From: JABMQB01 sp964408795
Lineage (GTDB): Bacteria; Bacteroidota; Bacteroidia; Bacteroidales; Prolixibacteraceae
Assembly (NCBI GenBank): GCA_964408795.1
Contig: CAYPAW010000011.1
Span: 1-64,000 of the forward strand
Direction of reading: 5' to 3'
DNA length: 64,000 bases
The position numbers were made by a program, and so were the translations under genes. The stretch's first letter is position 1, and each line of letters opens with the position of its first letter. The notes under the pieces are model-generated. The model was not told the DNA's origin. It searched no databases and was given only the letters and a program-made list of their open reading frames with translations. This document shows, in pieces, positions 22,714 to 32,102 of the stretch.

Positions 22714-25188
22714 TTATTCCTGCAGGTATACCCTTTTTACCCGTTGTGAAATGCCGGTGAAGATTTCATAGGGTATGGTCCCGGTCTTTGCTGCCAGTTC
22801 GGTAACCGGAATATGGGGACCCAGGAGTTCTGCTTCGTCACCGGCCTTCACATCCATACCGGTTATATCCAGCATACACATATCCATGCAGATGTTCCCG
22901 ATGATTGGCACATAGGTATTTTTTACCCAGGCTCTTCCGGTTCCGTTTCCCAGTCTTCTTGCCAGGCCATCGGCATAGCCGATCGGGATTACAGCAATCG
23001 TTGAGGGCCGGGTTACCCTTCCTTGTCTGCCGTAACCAATGCTTTCATTCTGTTTAACCTCTTTAACCTGTGAAACCGTGGTTTTCAAAGTGCTGATATT
23101 TTTAAGGGGTATCCGGGTGGCGCTGATTCCGTACAATCCAATGCCAAGACGAACCATGTCGTATTGATACTGACTGAAACGTTCGATGCCTGCTGAATTC
23201 AGAATATGCCTCAGGATGGGGTAATCAAATGCATCAAGAAAAATGGAACTGAGAAGATCAAACCTCCTAAGCTGCTCTTCCGTGAATGAATCCAGCTCCG
23301 GATCATCGCTTCCTGCCAGGTGTGAGAATACCGAATGTATTTTCAGGGTTCCGGTTTTTTTTATAAAGGTGGCCATCTCTTTTGCCTCTTTTTTGGTTTT
23401 AAACCCCAGGCGGTTCATTCCGGTATCGATCTTAATATGCACAGGAAAATCAAGCCATGCATTTGCACGGGCAGCCTGACTGAATCCGGTTAGGAGCTCC
23501 CGGGAGTACAAATTGGGTTCCAGTTTAAAATCCAGCATAGTCTGAAAGCTATGTACTTCAGGGTTCATCACTACAATCGGAACGCTGATGCCTGCATTTC
23601 GTAGTTCCACTCCTTCATCGGTTACCGCTACCGCAAGGGCATCGATGCCATGGAATTCCAGTAAGCGGGCAATCTCAGTGATTCCGCTTCCGTACGAAAA
23701 AGCTTTCACCATGGCCATCAGTCTGGTACCGGGGTGAAGCAGGGAACGGAAAGTATTCAGGTTATCCACCAACGCATTCATGTCGATTTCCAAAACCGTC
23801 TGGTGGGCTTTTTCCTGCAACACTTCGGAGATTCTCTCAAAGTGGAAATCCCGGGCTCCTTTGATAAGAATGGCTGCATGATTCCAGTCTGCAAAGGAAC
23901 TACTGCGCAGGAAAGATTCTGTATCCCGGAAAAAGGCATCCCGGGGGTCAAAGATTCCGGAAACCGAATGAAGATCCGGTCCGATGCCGACCACTTTGAA
24001 AACACCGGCCTGTTTGGCCATATCCCGGACTGTAGCATACAATTCAGAAGGGCCGATCCCCGATTGTTTGATGTCTGAAAGAATCAGAATCTTCCGGAAA
24101 TGTTTCTTAGAGGCTTGGTTTTTAAGCGATGTTAGGGCTATGGAGAGGGCATTGATGTCGGAGTTGTAAGAATCGTTGATCAGAATGCAATGGTTTTTGC
24201 CCTTTTTTATTTCCAACCGCATGGCTATGGCAGTCAACCGGCTGAAATGCTGAAGAACTTTTTTTAGGGGAACATCCAGGGCATACATCGCGGAAAAACA
24301 GTGACAGGCATTCTCCAGGGAAGAGACATCTGTAAAGGGAATAGAAAATGCATATTCCGTTTCCCTCAGGGAGGCTGTTATACGGGTGGGATTTCCTGTT
24401 GCAGCCGAAAACCGGATCAGGGCTGGTTTGTGCTTCAACGACCAGTTTATTTTTTCTACTCCATGCTTTTCACAGAAGGTTTCTGCCTCGGAGGAGGTTT
24501 CCCCCTGGTCGGCACAAAAAACCAGTTTTTTAGATTTCCGGAAAAGAAGAAGCTTCTCCCGGGTTTTTTGCTTCAGGGAAGTGAAATTCTCCTGATGGGC
24601 TGAGCCTATATTGGTCAGAATACCCACATCCGGACGGAGGATCTCTTCCAGTTTTTCCATTTCTCCGGGTTTGGAGATTCCGGCTTCAAAGAGGGCCAGG
24701 TTGTGGTTTTCTTGCAGAAGCCATACCGACAAAGGAACTCCGATCTGTGAATTATAACTTTTCGGGCTTCGGATCACTGCATAGTCTTCGCGCAGCAGTT
24801 CATAGAGCCATTCCTTCACAACGGTTTTCCCGTTGCTTCCGGTGATACCCACTACCGGGCCGGTCCATTTCCTTCTTTGGAAAGCAGCCAGCTTTTGGAG
24901 GGCGTGGAGGGTATTTTCAACGTTAAGAACCGCTGTTTTTTCCGTGATTCCCGGCAGGGAGGGCCACCGGGAAATCACCACGCCTGTAATGCCTTTTTTC
25001 AGGAGTTCTTCCAGGTAACGATGCCCGTCGTTCCGGGTACCCGACAAAGCAAAGAACAGGGTTTCTTTTCCTTCGGCAACCGTACGGCTGTCGGTAGACA
25101 GATATCGTATGGGAACTCCCGGATGGGGATTCGAGAGGATCTCTCCCTGAATAATTTGTGCAATTTGTTCCATGGAAAAAAGGGACAT
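22714..25188 (-). CDS. murF-alr: Bifunctional MurF ligase / alanine racemase
   Basis: About 824 residues. The N-terminal half is UDP-MurNAc-tripeptide:D-Ala-D-Ala ligase (ATP loop VGITGSNGKTVVKEWLYELL; INDSYNSDINAL). The C-terminal half is PLP-dependent alanine racemase, with the cofactor lysine in AMVKAFSYGSG, the substrate tyrosine in SIGYGRQGRVTRPS, and HSVFSHLAGSDD. The fusion is typical of Bacteroidota and joins D-alanine supply to its use in cell-wall precursor synthesis. The start at 25188 lies 2 bases after the tdk stop; the frame itself opens earlier inside tdk, and a later ATG at 25173 is also possible. Confidence 0.96.
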   Translation of the reverse strand: MSLFSMEQIAQIIQGEILSNPHPGVPIRYLSTDSRTVAEGKETLFFALSGTRNDGHRYLEELLKKGITGVVISRWPSLPGITEKTAVLNVENTLHALQKLAAFQRRKWTGPVVGITGSNGKTVVKEWLYELLREDYAVIRSPKSYNSQIGVPLSVWLLQENHNLALFEAGISKPGEMEKLEEILRPDVGILTNIGSAHQENFTSLKQKTREKLLLFRKSKKLVFCADQGETSSEAETFCEKHGVEKINWSLKHKPALIRFSAATGNPTRITASLRETEYAFSIPFTDVSSLENACHCFSAMYALDVPLKKVLQHFSRLTAIAMRLEIKKGKNHCILINDSYNSDINALSIALTSLKNQASKKHFRKILILSDIKQSGIGPSELYATVRDMAKQAGVFKVVGIGPDLHSVSGIFDPRDAFFRDTESFLRSSSFADWNHAAILIKGARDFHFERISEVLQEKAHQTVLEIDMNALVDNLNTFRSLLHPGTRLMAMVKAFSYGSGITEIARLLEFHGIDALAVAVTDEGVELRNAGISVPIVVMNPEVHSFQTMLDFKLEPNLYSRELLTGFSQAARANAWLDFPVHIKIDTGMNRLGFKTKKEAKEMATFIKKTGTLKIHSVFSHLAGSDDPELDSFTEEQLRRFDLLSSIFLDAFDYPILRHILNSAGIERFSQYQYDMVRLGIGLYGISATRIPLKNISTLKTTVSQVKEVKQNESIGYGRQGRVTRPSTIAVIPIGYADGLARRLGNGTGRAWVKNTYVPIIGNICMDMCMLDITGMDVKAGDEAELLGPHIPVTELAAKTGTIPYEIFTGISQRVKRVYLQE

Positions 25189-25190
25189 AT

Positions 25191-25763
25191 TCAGAACGCT
25201 TTGAGGTAACAGCTGCGACACAGGGGTTCATAGTTGTCTTTTTCCCCCAGGAGAATGATTTTTTCCGCTGGATTGGTCCGGTGAGAAAACTGGGCAATGT
25301 TTCCGCACCGTACACAGATGGCATGTACCTTGGTCACATAATCGGCTATGGCCATCAGGTTGGGCATCGGACCAAAAGGTTTTCCTTTGAAGTCCATATC
25401 CAAACCTGCAACGATCACCCGGATTCCTAAATTGGCCAGGGTCACGGCTACGTCGGGCAGTCCTTTATCAAAAAACTGGGCTTCATCAATTCCCACAACA
25501 TCCACATCCCCTGCAAGAAGCAAGATATTGGCAGAATTATCAACCGGCGTGGAACGAATGGTATTCTCATCGTGTGAAACAATTTCTTCTTCGGAATAGC
25601 GGACATCCATGCGCGGTTTGAAAATTTCCACCGTTTGCCGGGCAATCCGTGCACGCCTGAGCCTTCTTAGCAGTTCTTCGGTTTTTCCTGAAAACATGGA
25701 TCCGGCGATCACCTCAACAAATCCGACTTTTTTATTCCCTTTGACATCTCTTTCTATAAACAT
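25191..25763 (-). CDS. tdk: Thymidine kinase
   Basis: 190-residue type II thymidine kinase salvaging thymidine with ATP. The P-loop is GSMFSGKTEELLRRL, followed by the DEAQFF motif with the catalytic glutamate region, GLDMDFKGKPFGPM, and four zinc-type cysteines (CVRCGN and CRSC). It is the first gene of a two-gene operon with murF-alr and has a recognisable promoter element at 25800-25807. It is divergent from the acidic protein at 25838. Confidence 0.96.
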   Translation of the reverse strand: MFIERDVKGNKKVGFVEVIAGSMFSGKTEELLRRLRRARIARQTVEIFKPRMDVRYSEEEIVSHDENTIRSTPVDNSANILLLAGDVDVVGIDEAQFFDKGLPDVAVTLANLGIRVIVAGLDMDFKGKPFGPMPNLMAIADYVTKVHAICVRCGNIAQFSHRTNPAEKIILLGEKDNYEPLCRSCYLKAF

Positions 25764-25790
25764 TCTGCGTTATACTTGCGTAATAAATTA

Positions 25791-25808
25791 CTATTTTTAC
25801 AAAAATAG
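25791..25808. promoter_or_regulatory. tdk promoter region with CTATTTTT / AAAAATAG palindrome
   Basis: On the minus strand TATTTTTG (25800-25807) matches the -7 consensus 37 bases before the tdk ATG, with a loose TTCG about 21 bases upstream. The same bases form an 8-bp palindrome around AC, so the mirror TATTTTTA on the plus strand may serve the divergent gene at 25838. Confidence 0.5.
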
Positions 25809-25837
25809 GGATAACCAGAGAATAATTACGAAGGTTT

Positions 25838-26596
25838 ATGATGGAAATTAAAAAACTAATCAACATTGTAGTAAACGATATGCATGAGCTGGAAAAACTC
25901 ATTGCAGAGCTCAGAGAGGGGGATGGATTCAATCCTCTTGAGTTGGAAATTTTACAGTCCAAAGCAGGCGGAATAAAGCAATTGCTGGATATTCTGAAAG
26001 GAAGAATGGAGGAACGTTTCACACCGGGGAACAGGCAAACCAGGGATCAGGATTTACCCACTGAAAAGCCGCAGGAAAAAGAGGAGGAAAAGGCAAAACC
26101 GTTTTCTCCGGAGGTTGAAACTCCCGGAACAGAAGACCGCACAAAGAGGCCCGGGGATTCCTCTGGTTTTTCGGAGACGGAGAGCACCCACGGGCATGAA
26201 ACCCCGGCACCGGAAACATCCCGGGAGGAGAGCGATACCATGGAACTTCAGGAACCCGAAGAGGAGGAGAAGAACGGTAAAGTTTTGGGGGAAAAATTCA
26301 TCACCGGAAAATCGGTAAACGAAATGATATCCGGAAGCGGAAAAATGGAATACAAATTGTCCGACAGGCCGGTTAACAGCATCCGGGCATCCATAGGCAT
26401 AAACGATCGGTTTTTATTTACCCGGGAGCTGTTTGAAGGCAATCCGGAAAGGTATACAGAGGCTGTAACCAAACTGGACAGTCTCCGGAATTTGAATGAA
26501 GCCGTGGCTTATCTGCGTGAAAACTTTACGTGGAAAAAGAATGAAACCAGTTTAAAGTTCATTGACCTGGTAAAACGACGTTTTCTGAATGACTAA
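25838..26596 (+). CDS. Conserved hypothetical acidic protein
   Basis: 252 residues, no signal peptide. Residues 1-~65 are helical and coiled-coil prone (MHELEKLIAELREGDGF; LQSKAGGIKQLLDILKGRM). Residues ~70-150 are a low-complexity linker rich in Glu, Pro and Thr. Residues ~155-252 form a compact conserved-looking domain (GKSVNEMI, PVNSIRASIGINDRFLFTREL, LRNLNEAVAYLRENFTWKK) that I recall from Bacteroidota proteins without known function. It overlaps rsmI by 8 bases, so they are co-transcribed, suggesting a cytoplasmic role possibly linked to translation; this is only inference. Adjacent ATGs at 25838 and 25841 are both possible. Confidence 0.75.
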   Translation: MMEIKKLINIVVNDMHELEKLIAELREGDGFNPLELEILQSKAGGIKQLLDILKGRMEERFTPGNRQTRDQDLPTEKPQEKEEEKAKPFSPEVETPGTEDRTKRPGDSSGFSETESTHGHETPAPETSREESDTMELQEPEEEEKNGKVLGEKFITGKSVNEMISGSGKMEYKLSDRPVNSIRASIGINDRFLFTRELFEGNPERYTEAVTKLDSLRNLNEAVAYLRENFTWKKNETSLKFIDLVKRRFLND

Positions 26597-27287
26597 TTCC
26601 GGCCGATTATACCTGGTTCCTACCCCCATAGGAAATCTGGAGGATATGACCCTTCGGGGAATTCGTATTTTGCGTGAGGTGGATATGATCCTGGCCGAAG
26701 ATACCCGTACCTCTTCCAGGCTGCTGAAACATTATGCGATCAGCAACCGCTTGATCCCCCATCATATGTTTAATGAGCATCAGGCGGTTTCAGGAATTGT
26801 CCGCATATTGAAAGAAGGGAAAAGCGCAGCGCTAATTACGGATGCCGGGACCCCCGGAATATCGGATCCCGGCTTTCTGTTGGTCAGGAAATGCATCGAA
26901 GAACAGATCCAGGTGGAATGTTTACCGGGAGCGACAGCTCTTATTCCGGCGCTTGTAATATCGGGATTGCCGGCTGAAAAATTTGTTTTTGAAGGATTCC
27001 TGCCCCCGAAAAAAGGGAGGCAGAAGAACCTGACAACCCTGGCAAGTGAAACCCGGACCATGGTGTTTTATGAGTCTCCTCACCGTCTGCTCCGGACCCT
27101 GGAGCAAATGGCAACCCATTTCGGAAGCGAACGGGCCTGTTGTGTGTGCCGCGAAATATCCAAAATACATGAAGAATGCTACCGGGGAACTTTACAGGCT
27201 GCTTTCAACCACTTTGGCGAAAAACCCGTGAAAGGCGAAATGGTGGTGGTAGTGGCAGGAAACAAAGGATCCAACGCGGTATCCTGA
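26589..27287 (+). CDS. rsmI: 16S rRNA (cytidine1402-2'-O)-methyltransferase
   Basis: 232-residue tetrapyrrole-methylase-fold enzyme that 2'-O-methylates C1402 in the 16S rRNA decoding centre using S-adenosylmethionine. Diagnostic segments: LYLVPTPIGNLEDMTLRGIRIL, the LAEDTRTSSRLLKHY motif, ITDAGTPGISDPG, and FEGFLPPKKGRQ with YESPHRLLRTL. Length is slightly short at the C-terminus, without the extra domain of the E. coli protein. The start overlaps the end of the upstream gene by 8 bases. Confidence 0.95.
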   Translation: MTNSGRLYLVPTPIGNLEDMTLRGIRILREVDMILAEDTRTSSRLLKHYAISNRLIPHHMFNEHQAVSGIVRILKEGKSAALITDAGTPGISDPGFLLVRKCIEEQIQVECLPGATALIPALVISGLPAEKFVFEGFLPPKKGRQKNLTTLASETRTMVFYESPHRLLRTLEQMATHFGSERACCVCREISKIHEECYRGTLQAAFNHFGEKPVKGEMVVVVAGNKGSNAVS

Positions 27288-27341
27288 AGAATTTTATCGG
27301 GCAACCAGTTTGCTCAAATACTTCCTTTTACCCCAGGAATT

Positions 27342-27399
27342 CATACGTTTAAAATTTATAATTCGCCCCATAACTTCATCCTAAATTTGAGAACGTATG
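27342..27399. repeat. CATACGTT / AACGTATG inverted repeat
   Basis: Perfect 8-bp arms with a 42-base spacer that itself contains TAAAATTTAT, similar to the loop of element B. It lies between rsmI and element A copy 2 and could be a decayed relative of element B. Confidence 0.35.
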
Positions 27400-27415
27400 G
27401 AACCGCTTCGCTTTC

Positions 27416-27484
27416 ACATGAACTTCTTTTAATCATTGCCTTTGGCGAACTTTTGATTAAAAAAGTTCATGTTCGTTTCATATT
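27416..27484. repeat. Palindromic intergenic element A, copy 2
   Basis: Identical over 69 bases to positions 1-69, including the bulged C and the GCC-TTT-GGC loop hairpin. It lies between rsmI and the TonB receptor gene, 57 bases upstream of the latter's start. Perfect identity of two copies 27 kb apart suggests recent spread or selection on the sequence. Confidence 0.9.
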
Positions 27485-27541
27485 ATTTGTTTAGATTTAC
27501 TTCCTGAGAAAAAATACAGTTTATACTTTAATTGAAACAAC

Positions 27542-30346
27542 TTGATGCTTCCAAAGCGGTTCCTGCGATTTTCTGTATGGTTTATTTTGATTTTTCTTTC
27601 CGGGAAATTGGCAGCCCAGTTTGATATTGCAGGATATGTCAGGGATGCAGAAACCGGGGAATCTCTGGTGGGGGTGAACATTATTGTAAAAGGAACTTCT
27701 TTCGGAACCGCTTCCAACCGGAACGGGAATTTTTATTTAAAAGCCAGTGTGGGCATTCCCTGTAAGCTTCAGATTTCCATGATTGGGTATGAAACAAAGG
27801 AGATCCCGGTTGATAAAAGAGAAGTAAGGGGCATGGAAATTCCCCTGACACCAAAAGCCTTTATGAGTGAAGAGATCATTGTCAGGGCAAAAGAGATTGA
27901 GGTGGAGGAAAAAACGTTTCATGAGGAGGTGTCTGTGGAGATGATGGATGTTTTAAGTATTCGGGAAAGCCCTGCTGCCAATTACTATGAAGCCATAAGA
28001 AACCTGAAGGGGGTTGATGTGGTGATGCAGAGCATGCAGTTTGTATCCATCAATGCCCGGGGTTTTAATTCCACAGAAAACACCCGTTTTGTTCAGATGG
28101 TGGATGGTATGGACAACCAGGCTCCGGGCATGAATTTTCCGATCGGGAACATTGCCGGATTGAGTGAGCTGGATGTCGAGTCCATTGAGTTTATTCCCGG
28201 GCCTGCGGAGACCCAGTATGGCGGCAATGCACTGAACGGTATATTGTTGATGAAAAGCAAAGATCCTTTTAAATACACCGGAGTGAGTGCCTATATAAAA
28301 CCCGGAGCCAGTGACATTGAGGCCGGGAGCGATTATCCTTTTCAGTTTTCGGGAAAGGCGCAGGTGGAAGGAGGGATCCGGATTGCAAAAGTATTTTCCG
28401 ACCGGCTGGCATTGAAGATCAACGCTTCGTACATAGGAGGGACTGATTGGTATGCCGATGATACGACCAATATCCGCCCCGGGAATATCAAGTGGGAACC
28501 CGATCCGGGACATGACGCCATCAATAAATACGGAGATGAAATTATTGCAGATCTTCCGGTGGGAGACCGGGGGGCAAACATCATTGTATCGCGAACCGGA
28601 TATAAGGACAAGGAACTGGTTGATAATCATTCAGAGAATTTTAAAGCCAGTGGCTCCTTGCACTATAAATTGCGTGATGGCATTACCGCTGTCTTACATG
28701 GCAATTTTGGTACAGCAACAACGGTTTACACCGGCGATAACCGGATTTCTCTTTCGGGGTTTAAAATCTGGCAGGCGAAAGCTGAGGTGACAGGGGGGCA
28801 TTTTATGATCCGGGGATATTCCACTTTCCAGCACTCCGGAGATTCCTATGATGCGAAATTCCTTGCCGTTCACCTGAACCAATATGCTCGTTCCGATGAG
28901 AATTGGTTTCACGATTATTACCATGCTTTCAGCGGAGGATTTCGCCGGTTTGGGGTTCCCTCTGCTGATCACAGAGAGGCAAGGAAATTTGCCGACAGGT
29001 ACCGGCTGAATTATGGAACGGAAGCGTTTCAAAAGGTTAAAGAAGAATTGATCAACAATACCGATTTCAGAAAGGGTGCCGGTATAAAAAACAATTCGGC
29101 ACTGCATCACCTGGAAGGATCCTTAGACCTGGATCAATATACGGGGAAAACCAGTATCCGGATCGGGGGGAGTTTCCGGTTTTATGACCTTGCATCCGAA
29201 GGATCCATATTTCCCGATACCCTGGGGAATGCCATTACCTTTTATGAAGCCGGAGGATTCATGGATATTTCAAGGACATTTTTCGGAGAGGCATTGCTTT
29301 TAAAAGCATCTGCCCGTTTTGATAAGCCCGAACAATCGGAATGGGTTATCTCACCCCGGGTTTATGCCCTGTATTCCCTGGATGAAACACGAAACATCCG
29401 GGTTGCAGTTCTGACAGGCTTTCGAACGCCCGGAGTGAAGGAATTATTTATCAATAAAGACCTAGGAACCGCCCGGTATCTCGGAGGACTGGAACCGGTT
29501 TACCGTTCGTATGATTTGGTTGAAAACAGCATTTACCTCGATCAGGTCAATGCATTCAATGCGGCTGTGGAGGCGGATATAAACAAGCAATACGGACCGG
29601 ATCAGGCGCGCCTGAAGAACCTGGAGATCCTGGAATCGGGGATCGTAAAAGAAGAAGACCTGCAATCCATAAAACCCGAACAGGTCTTTTCTTTTGAAGT
29701 GGGCTATAAATCAAGAATAAAAAAAGCCTTTTATTTTGATGCGGTATATTATTATTCCACCTACCGTCGTTTTATCGGGATCACCAAAATGGTAAAACCC
29801 CGGACAAGCCCGGCGGTTAACTTGTTGGTTGCTTCCACCCAGGTAAGCAATTCCACCCAACATGATGTCTATTATCTGAATGTAAATTCCAGGCAACCGG
29901 TTTCTGTTCAGGGGCTGGCAACCGGCTTTAAATGGCTTATGCCCCTGGGATCCATCCTTTCCGGAAACATTACCGTTTCGGATATCCGTACCTCCATTGA
30001 CGATCCGGTATCCCCCGGCTTTAATACTCCCCGTTTCAAATCAAATTTGTCGCTGGCTAACCGGAGAATGGACCGGATGGAAAACAATACGGGATTCCGG
30101 AATATCGGATTCATGGTCACCTGGAGGTACCAAAGCCGGTTCTTTTGGGAAAGTGCTTTTGGGGATGGCTGGGTCGAACCGGTCAGTACCTTTGATGTTC
30201 AGTTCTCTATTCATGTTAAAAAACCGGAATCGGTGGTGAAACTGGGGGCTGCCAACTTTTTTAATAACGAATATACCTATTCATTTGGCGGAGCTAACGT
30301 TGGCGTTTTGTATTATGTCTCCTATATTGTGGATTCAATTTTCTGA
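27542..30346 (+). CDS. TonB-dependent outer membrane receptor
   Basis: 934 residues. Signal peptide (FSVWFILIFLSGKLAAQ), then a carboxypeptidase-regulatory-like domain (IAGYVRDAETGESLVGVNI; residues ~28-110) and a plug domain (YEAIRNLKGVDVV, INARGFNS, QMVDGMDNQAPGMNF, ELDVESIEFIPGPAETQYG). A long 22-strand barrel follows. It imports a ligand across the outer membrane using TonB energy. It lacks the SusC-specific signatures of the two receptors downstream and is followed after 11 bases by an SGNH-fold lipoprotein rather than a SusD, so it forms a different kind of pair. The ligand is unknown. Confidence 0.9.
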   Translation: MMLPKRFLRFSVWFILIFLSGKLAAQFDIAGYVRDAETGESLVGVNIIVKGTSFGTASNRNGNFYLKASVGIPCKLQISMIGYETKEIPVDKREVRGMEIPLTPKAFMSEEIIVRAKEIEVEEKTFHEEVSVEMMDVLSIRESPAANYYEAIRNLKGVDVVMQSMQFVSINARGFNSTENTRFVQMVDGMDNQAPGMNFPIGNIAGLSELDVESIEFIPGPAETQYGGNALNGILLMKSKDPFKYTGVSAYIKPGASDIEAGSDYPFQFSGKAQVEGGIRIAKVFSDRLALKINASYIGGTDWYADDTTNIRPGNIKWEPDPGHDAINKYGDEIIADLPVGDRGANIIVSRTGYKDKELVDNHSENFKASGSLHYKLRDGITAVLHGNFGTATTVYTGDNRISLSGFKIWQAKAEVTGGHFMIRGYSTFQHSGDSYDAKFLAVHLNQYARSDENWFHDYYHAFSGGFRRFGVPSADHREARKFADRYRLNYGTEAFQKVKEELINNTDFRKGAGIKNNSALHHLEGSLDLDQYTGKTSIRIGGSFRFYDLASEGSIFPDTLGNAITFYEAGGFMDISRTFFGEALLLKASARFDKPEQSEWVISPRVYALYSLDETRNIRVAVLTGFRTPGVKELFINKDLGTARYLGGLEPVYRSYDLVENSIYLDQVNAFNAAVEADINKQYGPDQARLKNLEILESGIVKEEDLQSIKPEQVFSFEVGYKSRIKKAFYFDAVYYYSTYRRFIGITKMVKPRTSPAVNLLVASTQVSNSTQHDVYYLNVNSRQPVSVQGLATGFKWLMPLGSILSGNITVSDIRTSIDDPVSPGFNTPRFKSNLSLANRRMDRMENNTGFRNIGFMVTWRYQSRFFWESAFGDGWVEPVSTFDVQFSIHVKKPESVVKLGAANFFNNEYTYSFGGANVGVLYYVSYIVDSIF

Positions 30347-30357
30347 TCTGGAATAAA

Positions 30358-31857
30358 ATGCTGAAAAAAGGAATTAAAATATGGATGCTTGGGATGGTGG
30401 TCGGTTCGTGTGCATACGAATTTCCCGCGGATGAAATCAGTAACCGGTACACCCTGGGACCATTGTGTATGGACAAATATATTGCCATCGGAGATGACTT
30501 TTCAGCAGGATACATGGACGGAGCGCTTTACAGTGAGGGACAGGAAGCATCCATTCCCATGCTCATTGCCGGACAGATAAACAAGGTGTCTCCGGTGATA
30601 TTTAACCAACCTGACATTCATTCGGAAAACGGACGAAACTATTATGTTCCATCCAACGGTGAAATGGATATAAAAGGCAAATGGATCTATTCGTACAGAA
30701 TGAGGAATACACCGGAACCCGATCGGGTGTTAACCATGGGAGAAGCTATCGCCCCGTTTAACGGGGATAAATCCGAATTAAACAATTTTGCCATACCTTT
30801 TCTGAAAGTTCCGCAATTATTCTGCAAAGGGCTGGCAGAGAATCCCTATTATGAACGAATTGAGGAAAATCCGGGACACACGGTACCGGCGGAGGATATC
30901 CTTCTTCGTCGACCCACTTTTTTTTATGTCTGGTTGGGTATGAATGACGTGATCAACTATGCCATCAACGGGGCTTCCTCCGAGGAAGAGGGTATCTTTT
31001 CAGAACCCGGACTAACCCCGGTGGATGCTTTTGAAGGGTATTTTAATCAGATGATGGAGGGTTTGTTGCAGAACAACCAATCCAAAGGAGTCGTCGGAAA
31101 TATTATCTCCATCCGGGATTTTCCCTATTTTTATCAGTATCCACACAATTTTTTGTTATTGAAAAACAGTGAGATTGCGCTGGCCAAAGGAGTCCTTGAT
31201 ATTAACAGGTTCAATCAGGGCATTCTTTCGTATAATCAGTCGGCAGCCGAACAAGACAAACGTCCGTTACTGGGATTTGAAGACAACGGGAGTACCCTTT
31301 ATCCGCAACGAGTAATCGTCGTGGATAATGCCTTGCCCGATGCATGGTACAAGGACGGTTCTCCCATTCCGAAATACCGGAGATTGGTGGAAGGGGAAAT
31401 GGCGTTGTTCACTATAACACCTGAAATGGTTACCCTGGGGTATGGCTGGAAATATCCGGTGACGGATAAATACTATTTATCGTTGGAACAGATGGAAGAG
31501 ATTGAGAAGATCACAGCTGAATACAACCGGATCATCGAAAAGAAAGTGCAGGCGTATCCTGACAGGCTTGCACTGGCTGATGTGGCTTCAGCCGTTCATG
31601 AAATAGCAGAAACAGCAAAATTCGATGGCTGGCACCAGGTAAAAAATGATACCGTTTATTATGCCGATGGAATTCCCATAGAAGGAACCCTTGGCTTAAA
31701 CAGTATATTCTCTTTGGATGCAATTCACTTTAACAAAAGAGGAAACGCTTTTCTGGCCAATGTGTTTATCGAATCATTAAACCATTCCTTTTCATGCATT
31801 ATTCCCTTGGTTTGCATGAATGATTTTGCCGGTAATGTATATTCAACAAGTTATTGA
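30358..31857 (+). CDS. SGNH/GDSL-hydrolase-fold lipoprotein without the canonical serine
   Basis: 499 residues with lipobox VGSC (Cys18), so a probable outer-membrane lipoprotein. Block I of the SGNH fold reads YIAIGDDFSAGY (residues 41-52): where relatives have GDS or GNS, residue 47 is Asp, so the nucleophile is missing from its normal place (Ser49 is two residues on). Block III (LGMND, 193-197) and block V (DAIH, Asp454 and His457) are intact. Overlap of transcription with the TonB receptor (11-base gap) suggests it acts as that receptor's surface partner, binding or processing the ligand. It may be a pseudo-enzyme. Confidence 0.8.
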   Translation: MLKKGIKIWMLGMVVGSCAYEFPADEISNRYTLGPLCMDKYIAIGDDFSAGYMDGALYSEGQEASIPMLIAGQINKVSPVIFNQPDIHSENGRNYYVPSNGEMDIKGKWIYSYRMRNTPEPDRVLTMGEAIAPFNGDKSELNNFAIPFLKVPQLFCKGLAENPYYERIEENPGHTVPAEDILLRRPTFFYVWLGMNDVINYAINGASSEEEGIFSEPGLTPVDAFEGYFNQMMEGLLQNNQSKGVVGNIISIRDFPYFYQYPHNFLLLKNSEIALAKGVLDINRFNQGILSYNQSAAEQDKRPLLGFEDNGSTLYPQRVIVVDNALPDAWYKDGSPIPKYRRLVEGEMALFTITPEMVTLGYGWKYPVTDKYYLSLEQMEEIEKITAEYNRIIEKKVQAYPDRLALADVASAVHEIAETAKFDGWHQVKNDTVYYADGIPIEGTLGLNSIFSLDAIHFNKRGNAFLANVFIESLNHSFSCIIPLVCMNDFAGNVYSTSY

Positions 31858-31972
31858 AATGGTTTTCCTAACCGAACGAAAAAAGAGGGCCGTTTTTTCA
31901 GAAGCATGCACAATTCGATTGTTTTTTTGCTATTTTGAATGCCGGTGGTTATTTTTTTTTCAGTCGATTTGT

Positions 31973-31996
31973 AAATGTTAATATTTTTTAACATTT
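31973..31996 (+). terminator. Probable terminator of the receptor/SGNH operon
   Basis: AAATGTTAA / TTAACATTT, 9-bp stem with 6-base loop, then further T. It is AT-rich and therefore only moderately convincing. The surrounding 245-base gap otherwise holds T-rich sequence and the leader of the first SusC gene. Confidence 0.5.
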
Positions 31997-32077
31997 TTAG
32001 CTAATAATTAAGGGTTAATAAAAAGAGATTTTGGGCATCTCGTAAAGGATAAGATAGTTAACTAATTGATACTGTTT

Positions 32078-32102
32078 AATTTTCTAACTTAAAACTATTT
32101 CT
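32078..32102 (+). promoter_or_regulatory. SusC leader motif, copy 1
   Basis: The bases before the first SusC start (TTCTAACTTAAAACTATTTC) closely resemble those before the second SusC start (TTATAATTTAAAATTATTTC), both directly followed by CT? no spacer beyond the start: each ends in TTTCT-ATG. No consensus TAnnTTTG is seen in this leader. Shared sequence may reflect common translation control or common descent. Confidence 0.4.
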
